Positions 5,086-9,749 of a stretch of DNA of 9,749 nucleotides are shown one piece after another. Made by a program: the position numbers and the translations under genes. The DNA lies in NCBI GenBank assembly GCA_034666705.1, contig JAXDLH010000433.1, forward strand, positions 1 to 9,749. Reading direction: 5' to 3'. The notes under the pieces are model-generated. The model had not been told where the DNA came from. It did no database searches and saw nothing but the letters and a program-made list of their open reading frames with translations. How positions within the stretch are numbered: position 1 is the first letter of the stretch; each line of letters begins with the position of its first letter. This DNA is from JAXDLH01 sp034666705. Its GTDB lineage: Bacteria > Chloroflexota > UBA6077 > SHYK01.

Positions 5086-6577
5086 GGATGACCGCAGTGA
5101 TCGTCTTGAAGAGGATCTTCAGGTCGAAGGCGGGCGACCAGTGCTCCACATAGAAGAGGTCGTAGCGCGTGCGCTCTTCGATCGAGGTCTGGCCGCGCAG
5201 CCCGTTCACCTGCGCCCAGCCCGTCACCCCGGCCTTTTCCTGATGGCGCTGGTCGTAGCGGGGGATGAGCTGGCTGAACTGCTCCACGAAATGCGGCCGC
5301 TCGGGCCGCGGCCCGACCAGGCTCATATCGCCGAGCAGCACGTTCACCAGTTGCGGGAGCTCGTCGACCGAGTAGCGGCGCATGAAGCGACCGAGCTTCG
5401 TGGTGCGGTCGTCGTCGGGCGCCGCCCACACCGGCCCCGTGCGCGTCTCCGCATCCATCCGCATCGAGCGGTACTTGACGCAGGGGAATGGCCGGCCGTC
5501 GATCCCAATCCGCTCCTGCACGAAGAACGCAGGACCCCGCGAGGTGAGCTTCACCGCGAGGGCGATGCCGACGAGCAGCGGCGCGAGCACCACGAGCAAC
5601 ACGGTGGCGAGCACAATATCCAGCCCGCGCTTGAGCAGCAGGTTCCAGCCGCGCAGATTCACGTCGCGCACCTTCAACATTGGGAGGCCGCCGAACTCCG
5701 AGACACTCACCTCCCGCAGGATGAGGTGGAACACGTCCGGGAAGACCTGCACGCTCACCCGCGCCCGGTCGCAGACCTGCACGATGTCGACGACCAGGCC
5801 GTGGCTGAGCCCGGAATCGGCGACGACCACCTCGGTCACCCCATAGCGGCGCAGCAGCTCGGGCAGCTCGCCGAGCGAGCCGATGACCGGAAGCAGACTA
5901 TCCGAACGGGGGCGGTCGTCCACGAACCCAACCGGCCGGTAGCCCAGCTCGGGCGCGCTCGTGATGTGCGCCAGGATCAGCCGCCCCTCCTCCCCGCCGC
6001 CGACGATCAGCACATAGTGCGGGTCGAGCCCTACGCGGCGCGCGAGCCGCATCGCCTCCTCCACGAGCGTGCGCAGCGCCCAGACGAAGAGGATCGCGAG
6101 CACCCAGGCGAAGACCAGCATGATGCGCGGCACGTCGAGTCCGCGCAGGCTGAAGGCGGCCAGCGCCAACGCGGCCCCATTGCCAATCGTGACCGCGACG
6201 CAGAGCGTGCCGAGCAGGTCGATGCGCGAGGCGCCCCGGCGCGGCACGTAGAGGCGCATGAAGAAGAACGTCACCACCAGCGCCACGATCAGCACGTCGA
6301 GCGAGGGCAGGTACGCCTCGAGTGGCGAGATGCGCGACGGCCGCTGCTCGGTGAGCGCCCGCAGCCAGTACGCGACCCCGAAGGCGAGGATGATCCCGGT
6401 AACGTCGGCCAGGAGCAGCAGGAACACGTGCGCCGGGCGGACCAGGCGCCAGCGGCGTCGCACCGGCGTGGGCGCTGCGGCCGGTGACGGGGCGGGCGTC
6501 GTCACCGCGGCGGGTCGCTCGACGATGGTCACGGTTGGTGCTCCCTCCGCGCGCTCAATCCGGCGCGGGGCGTGCAT
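5066..6577 (-). CDS. Exopolysaccharide polyprenyl glycosylphosphotransferase (WcaJ/WbaP-type sugar transferase)
   Basis: This enzyme moves a sugar-1-phosphate from a nucleotide sugar to undecaprenyl phosphate at the inner face of the membrane, the first step of a polysaccharide repeat unit. The 503 residues follow the family layout: membrane segments near 50-72, 92-110, 123-142 and 153-170; a nucleotide-binding-like domain at 186-290 (YVLIVGGGEEGRLIL, GYRPVGFVDD); a hairpin membrane segment at 315-343 (KRGLDIVLATVLLVVLAP); and the catalytic domain (FFVQERIGIDGRPF, KYRSMRMDAE, SVDELPQLVNVLLGDMSLVGPRP, AGVTGWAQVNG). The conserved Asp-Glu of SVDELPQ is present. The ATG at 6577 lies six bases after the glycosyltransferase stop. 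A GTG at 6532 (codon 16) has GGAGGGAG eight bases before it and may be the true start, giving 488 residues. The sugar specificity cannot be read from sequence. Confidence 0.93.
   Translation of the reverse strand: MHAPRRIERAEGAPTVTIVERPAAVTTPAPSPAAAPTPVRRRWRLVRPAHVFLLLLADVTGIILAFGVAYWLRALTEQRPSRISPLEAYLPSLDVLIVALVVTFFFMRLYVPRRGASRIDLLGTLCVAVTIGNGAALALAAFSLRGLDVPRIMLVFAWVLAILFVWALRTLVEEAMRLARRVGLDPHYVLIVGGGEEGRLILAHITSAPELGYRPVGFVDDRPRSDSLLPVIGSLGELPELLRRYGVTEVVVADSGLSHGLVVDIVQVCDRARVSVQVFPDVFHLILREVSVSEFGGLPMLKVRDVNLRGWNLLLKRGLDIVLATVLLVVLAPLLVGIALAVKLTSRGPAFFVQERIGIDGRPFPCVKYRSMRMDAETRTGPVWAAPDDDRTTKLGRFMRRYSVDELPQLVNVLLGDMSLVGPRPERPHFVEQFSQLIPRYDQRHQEKAGVTGWAQVNGLRGQTSIEERTRYDLFYVEHWSPAFDLKILFKTITAVIRGRNAY
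6540..6547 (-). promoter_or_regulatory. Strong internal ribosome site favouring a GTG start at 6532
   Basis: On the minus strand GGAGGGAG lies eight bases before GTG 6532, codon 16 of the sugar transferase, whereas the ATG at 6577 has no good site. The first 15 residues (MHAPRRIERAEGAPT) carry no recognisable family feature. Confidence 0.5.
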
Positions 6578-6583
6578 ATGAGC

Positions 6584-8719
6584 TCAGGGTGCAACGCGCC
6601 GGTCCGCCGGGGGCCGCAGCGCGTTCTTCGCGAGCGACCACCCCAGGCGCGCGTAGATCGCACCCGTGATAAACCAGCCTACCACGACGGTGGCGTTGTC
6701 GTGATAGTGCTTTCTATAAAAGAGAAGCATCGATCGATAGAACTCCACGATGAGCCGGCCGCTCTGCTGCCGGCTGCTCTCACCCTTATGGTGCAGCACC
6801 GTTACCCTCGGATTGTAGCGAATGCTCCAGCCGCACTCCTTCATGCGATAGGCCCAGTCCAGATCCTCAGCGTACATGAAGAAGCGCTCGTCGAGGAGCC
6901 CCGCTTGCTCGACCGCCGTGCGCCGCACCAGCATGAAGGCGCCGGTGAGCGCATCCACCTCGAACTCCTGATCCGGATCGACGTACGACAGGTTGTAACG
7001 GCCGAAGCGGGGACTGCGCGGAAAGAGGCGGCTAAGCCCGCTTAGCCGGTAAAAGGCCACTTCCGGCGTGGGAAAGCTGCGGCGACACGCCATGTCGAGC
7101 GAGCCGTCCGCTCGCACCAGCTTCGGCCCGACGGCCGCCGCTTCGGGATGCGCGTCCAGATACGCGACCATCTCGGCGAGCGCCGACGGCAGCAACTCGG
7201 TGTCCGGGTTCAGCAGCAGGATCCGCTGGCCTCGCGCCTGGCGCAACGCGAGGTTGTTGCCGTAGGAGAAGCCCCCATTGCGCGCGCTGCGGATGAGCCG
7301 GACGCTCGGGAATTCGACGGCGACCATGTCGGCGCTGCCGTCGACCGACACGTTGTCGACCACGAAGATCTCATAGCTGCCGAGCCCCTCACTGGCAAGG
7401 ATCGACCCCAGGCAGGCGCGCAGCCGCTCGCGCACGTTGTAGCTGACGATGACAATCGAGAGGTCGCGGTCGGCCGGCTCCCCGAGCCGCACCGGGGAGG
7501 GCCCTCCGCCCCCACGCCCGGGACGGCCCTCCCCGGCCCCCGCGGGCCCGCTCCCCCCGGCCCCCTCTCCCATGTTCGGGAGAGAGGGAGGTGCACCGGT
7601 CGTTTTCTCTCCCCGTCCCCGCGTTTGGGGGAGGGGTCGGGGAAGAGGGCCGTCCCTCCCATCGGGCGAAACCAGCCCTCGGTGCCGCAGCCGCCAGACG
7701 GCGCCAACCGGATAACCCACCATCTTGGCGACGTCCCCCGTCACCCGAACGAGCGGCACCAGGGGGATTGCGAATTGCGAATTGTGGATTGCGAATTCAG
7801 GGGACCCCGCACAAATCCGCAATCCACAATTGCCAATCCGCAATCGTTGCGCCGGCCGCCGCAGGTACGCCGCGGCCGCCAGCGCCAGCAGCGCCCATAC
7901 GAGCGGCATGCGCCGCCCGCGCCACGCCACGAGGGGTCCTAACGTGTAGGCCAGGTACCGCGCCGCATGGCGTCGGCGCCACAGGTCGGCCTTGCCGTCA
8001 CCGCGCGCATAGCGGAAATACTGGAGGAAGAACGCCCGCAGCGACGGGCGCGGCCGGAACCGCACCACCGCTTCTGGCACCCAAACGAAGTCATACCCCG
8101 CTTCGCGCAGCGCCAGGTCGAAGACGAGGTCTTCGCCATAGTCAAGCCATTCCGGGTAGCCGCCAACGGCGTCCCATGCTGCCCGCCGGAACGCGACTGA
8201 GCGGCTCGACGGCAGAAACGTCGTGGGGTTGACGTCGTCCCGAGTGGGCAGCGTGGTGGCCCCTAAGGCGAGCTCGAAGGTGCGCTGCGGGTCAGCGACG
8301 AAGAAGCCGCTCGCCACGGCAGCCGTCGGGCTCGCCACGAGCGCCGCCACGAGCCGCGCCAGCCAGTCGGCTTCGAGGACCACGCCGGCGTCGGCCACCG
8401 CGACGATCTCGGCACTGGTGGCAGCGATGGCGAGGTTGCGACCGCGCGCGATGTTCGCGCCCGGCGCGCTCAGCACCGCGGCGCCACGCCGCGTTGCCGC
8501 CCACTGCTCGAGGAGCTCGAGCGTGCCGTCAGTCGAGCCGCCGTCGACGAACACAACCTCGTCCGACTGTCGCGTCTGCGCATCGATGGAGGTCAACAGG
8601 ACCGGCAGACTCGCGGCTTCGTCACGCACCGTGGCGACGAGCGCGACGCGCGGCCCGTGATGTGCGGATCCAGACACATGGCTACTGTAGGGACCCACGC
8701 CCGTCATGGTCAAGCGCAC
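6584..8719 (-). CDS. Tandem family-2 glycosyltransferase, two domains joined by repeat DNA
   Basis: One 711-codon ORF holds two complete GT2 domains. Domain 1 (residues 24-346) resembles ExoA-type transferases: VATVRDEAASLPVLL, VVFVDGGSTDGT, the sugar-nucleotide site VADAG (108-112), GEDLVFDLAL (195-204), QYFRYARGDGKADLW, a membrane segment near 272-286 and RVTGDVAKMVGYPVG at 325-339. Domain 2 (419-711) resembles rhamnosyltransferases: LSIVIVSYNVRE, VVDNVSVDGS, NPDTE (504-508) as DxD-like site, and FMYAEDLDWAYR. Between them, residues 348-412 are encoded by a GC-rich double-hairpin repeat and have no domain character. A heptamer element encodes residues 293-318 inside domain 1. The GTG start at 8719 has GGGGAG three bases away; the ATG at 8707 has it fifteen away. 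A GTG at 7492 (codon 410), nine bases after GGAGGG, could start domain 2 as a separate 302-residue protein of normal family size. Both would add sugars to a lipid-linked exopolysaccharide unit; acceptors are unknown. Confidence 0.88.
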   Translation of the reverse strand: MRLTMTGVGPYSSHVSGSAHHGPRVALVATVRDEAASLPVLLTSIDAQTRQSDEVVFVDGGSTDGTLELLEQWAATRRGAAVLSAPGANIARGRNLAIAATSAEIVAVADAGVVLEADWLARLVAALVASPTAAVASGFFVADPQRTFELALGATTLPTRDDVNPTTFLPSSRSVAFRRAAWDAVGGYPEWLDYGEDLVFDLALREAGYDFVWVPEAVVRFRPRPSLRAFFLQYFRYARGDGKADLWRRRHAARYLAYTLGPLVAWRGRRMPLVWALLALAAAAYLRRPAQRLRIGNCGLRICAGSPEFAIHNSQFAIPLVPLVRVTGDVAKMVGYPVGAVWRLRHRGLVSPDGRDGPLPRPLPQTRGRGEKTTGAPPSLPNMGEGAGGSGPAGAGEGRPGRGGGGPSPVRLGEPADRDLSIVIVSYNVRERLRACLGSILASEGLGSYEIFVVDNVSVDGSADMVAVEFPSVRLIRSARNGGFSYGNNLALRQARGQRILLLNPDTELLPSALAEMVAYLDAHPEAAAVGPKLVRADGSLDMACRRSFPTPEVAFYRLSGLSRLFPRSPRFGRYNLSYVDPDQEFEVDALTGAFMLVRRTAVEQAGLLDERFFMYAEDLDWAYRMKECGWSIRYNPRVTVLHHKGESSRQQSGRLIVEFYRSMLLFYRKHYHDNATVVVGWFITGAIYARLGWSLAKNALRPPADRRVAP
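7482..7690. repeat. GC-rich double-hairpin repeat joining two glycosyltransferase domains
   Basis: Two hairpins lie side by side. CTCTCCC (7565-7571) pairs with GGGAGAG (7578-7584) around a six-base loop. Just right of it, about 7608-7653, CCCCG-T-CCCC pairs with GGGG-T-CGGGG with one T/T mismatch, flanked by CTCT and AGAG. On the coding strand it reads as PLPRPLPQTRGRGE and PSLPNMGEG, peptides of the kind produced when REP-like intergenic repeats are translated. It fills the linker between domains and has no stop in the coding frame. Edges are approximate. Confidence 0.7.
7767..7847. repeat. Heptamer inverted-repeat element inside glycosyltransferase domain 1
   Basis: The left arm is ATTGCGA, ATTGCGA, ATTGTGG, ATTGCGA, ATTCAGG (7767-7801). 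The right arm is AAATCCG, CAATCCA, CAATTGC, CAATCCG, CAATCGT (7813-7847). The loop is eleven bases (7802-7812). Positions 7780-7793 pair perfectly with 7818-7831 over 14 bases, including the unusual TGTGG unit, which has its exact complement in the other arm; about 33 bases pair overall with a few mismatches. It encodes residues 293-318 (LRIGNCGLRI, then EFAIHNSQFAI), between a membrane segment and the conserved LVPLVRVTGDVAKM. Confidence 0.88.
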
Positions 8720-8919
8720 CGTCTCCCCGTATCAACCCGTCGAAGGCATATGAAGCAGTTCGCGCGAAATCGCCTCACGTGGAGAGCAGTGCTGATAGGC
8801 GTCCTCGAGTAGCCTGCAGCCAAGGGCTTTGTGGTTGATTGCGCGCCCAAGCTATACCCCAGGTTACAAACGTATACTTATTGTGCAACGTCCTGACACG
8901 AACAGGCGCCGGTGCGCGA
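8720..8919. other. Divergent gap between the polysaccharide operon and the DUF3800 remnant
   Basis: This 200-base stretch holds no gene I can support. A TATACT resembling a -10 box lies at about 8873-8878 on the plus strand but lacks a matching -35 at proper distance. On the minus strand a GGGGAG ribosome site (8723-8728) serves the glycosyltransferase. No convincing promoter was found for the minus-strand operon, although it must start here. Confidence 0.4.
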
Positions 8920-9695
8920 GTGCCACGCGTGAAGGTCACCCCGTGCTTCGTGGATGAGACTGGAGCGCTCAATGCGCCGTTACAGCCGATATTCGGCGTC
9001 GGTTTGCTTTTGGTGCGCGATATCGCCGCAATGACCGACCGCCTGCACGCTGTCAGCCTGAATCTCAATGCGAAGTTGCGCGAAAAGCGGTTGGCGCTGC
9101 AGCGCGACGTCAGACAGTTGCAAGACGGCCAGATGGCCCTCAAGGATTTCCAGCTACTACTGGCAGCGAGCCGCCATCATGAGTTCTGGTGGAGCGGAGC
9201 ACGTGCACACCGGACATGTACGGCGGGGCGTCGTGGCCGGCGTACGTAATGATCACCAAGACCTTACTCCGGCGCCGGGTCAAAGAGCCCTCGTTCGTCT
9301 GTTGCGACTGGCAGGGGAAGCCCAAGCACCAAGCACTCGCGCTGGAAGACGAGTTGTGCACGCTGCCCTACGTGGCGGGCTGCCTGCGCGTGACGTCGGA
9401 GATGTCTGCATTCATTCAGGTCACGGACCTGCTGCTCGGGGTCGTCGCGTTCGATTGGCGTGAAGCGCACGGTGAGGTGGCGACGTCGACAAACGCGGGT
9501 CTCAAGCGGGACATGGCCCGCTTTGTGAAGACCAAGCTCGGAATGGCACCGAGCAGCCATTTTCTTGAGAACGGCCAGGTCTACCGGGCGAAGCGGAGGC
9601 CCCTGCCGTTTAGCGTGTGGCAACCCGACCCGGGATTGCTGGAAATACCAAGAGCCCGGGGCATGCACAGGGGTCAATCCCACTCAGTGGGATGA
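8920..9695 (+). pseudogene. DUF3800 protein, frameshifted and probably internally deleted
   Basis: DUF3800 proteins have a predicted RNase H-like fold with conserved acidic residues; their function is poorly known. The N-terminal part (frame of 8920) has the typical opening TPCFVDETGALN, then FGVGLLLVRD, a long helix and HEFWWSG near 9178-9200; it ends at a TAA at 9247-9249 after an uncharacteristic Arg-rich tail. The C-terminal part is in another frame, open from 9183 to 9695, with AYVMITKTLLRRR, CCDWQGKPKHQ, LEDELCTLPYVAG and the family motif SAFIQVTDLLLGVVAFDW. The two overlap by under 70 bases, and roughly 50 residues usually found between them are absent, so a single base change would not restore a normal protein. 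The start is uncertain (GTG 8920 or 8929, no good ribosome site; the frame opens further upstream). The deletion size is an estimate from knowledge of the family. Confidence 0.75.
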
Positions 9696-9720
9696 CTTAT
9701 CCTGGCACCGGCCGGGCTCT
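9651..9720 (+). terminator. Nested inverted repeat at the end of the DUF3800 remnant
   Basis: AGAGCCCGG (9651-9659) pairs with CCGGGCTCT (9712-9720). Inside, ATCCCAC-TCA-GTGGGAT (9677-9693) is a perfect 7-bp hairpin overlapping the stop codon. The outer stem is followed by CTTTA, a weak T-tract on the plus strand. It may terminate DUF3800 transcription, but the 52-base interior with its own stem is unlike a simple terminator. Confidence 0.45.
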
Positions 9721-9749
9721 CTTTAGCAGTGTACACCATGCAATGCATG

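Noticed and set aside
4793..6487. 564-codon open frame on the plus strand
   Set aside because: It lies opposite the sugar transferase and pth, is His/Arg/Glu-rich with no domain, and runs open because of codon bias on the coding strand.
8853..8878. Promoter for the DUF3800 gene using TATACC or TATACT
   Set aside because: No -35-like hexamer lies 16-18 bases upstream of either; TTGATT at 8834 is at the wrong distance.
8839..8919. Upstream extension of DUF3800 from 8839
   Set aside because: The extra residues (NVYLLCNVLTRTGAGAR) do not match the usual family start, which begins a few residues before FVDETG.
9677..9749. tRNA or known riboswitch at the right edge
   Set aside because: No cloverleaf, CCA end or recognisable aptamer core could be drawn; only nested stems are visible.

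Overview
This is a GC-rich bacterial window. The style of the genes suggests a member of the Chloroflexota, perhaps Thermomicrobia-like. That placement is inferred from three things: Uma2, DUF3800 and VIT1 genes sitting beside pth and mfd, GC-rich palindromic repeats, and heptanucleotide repeats inside genes. No rRNA or other marker gene is present to prove it.

Layout. Positions 1-1455 (minus) hold the first 485 codons of mfd, the transcription-repair coupling factor, whose 3' end lies outside the window. Positions 1607-4231 are accessory: an internally deleted Uma2 nuclease gene (plus), a VOC/PhnB-like gene (minus) behind a promoter with a LexA-like inverted repeat, a VIT1/CCC1 transporter with an N-terminal ferritin-like domain (minus), and an orphan VapB-type antitoxin (plus). 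A 245-base patch of palindromic repeats follows. Positions 4477-8719 (minus) look like one operon: a long ORF with two family-2 glycosyltransferase domains, then a polyprenyl-phosphate sugar-1-phosphate transferase, then pth. Together the first two would start a repeat unit on undecaprenyl phosphate and add further sugars for an exopolysaccharide; pth recycles peptidyl-tRNA and probably just shares the transcript. pth and mfd are neighbours in many bacteria, so the 1607-4231 block may have been inserted between them. Positions 8920-9695 (plus) hold a DUF3800 gene broken by a frameshift and probable internal deletion, ending in a nested inverted repeat.

The most unusual content is repeat DNA inside real genes. 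Runs of a 7-base unit (ATTGCGG and variants, or its complement) occur twice within mfd and once within the glycosyltransferase ORF. Two of the three are long inverted repeats able to form a hairpin. Because 7 is not a multiple of 3 and the unit gives no stop codon in any frame on either strand, such an element is read through in all six frames and adds a 7-residue repeating peptide. A second, GC-rich double-hairpin repeat sits exactly between the two glycosyltransferase domains and seems to have joined two genes into one.
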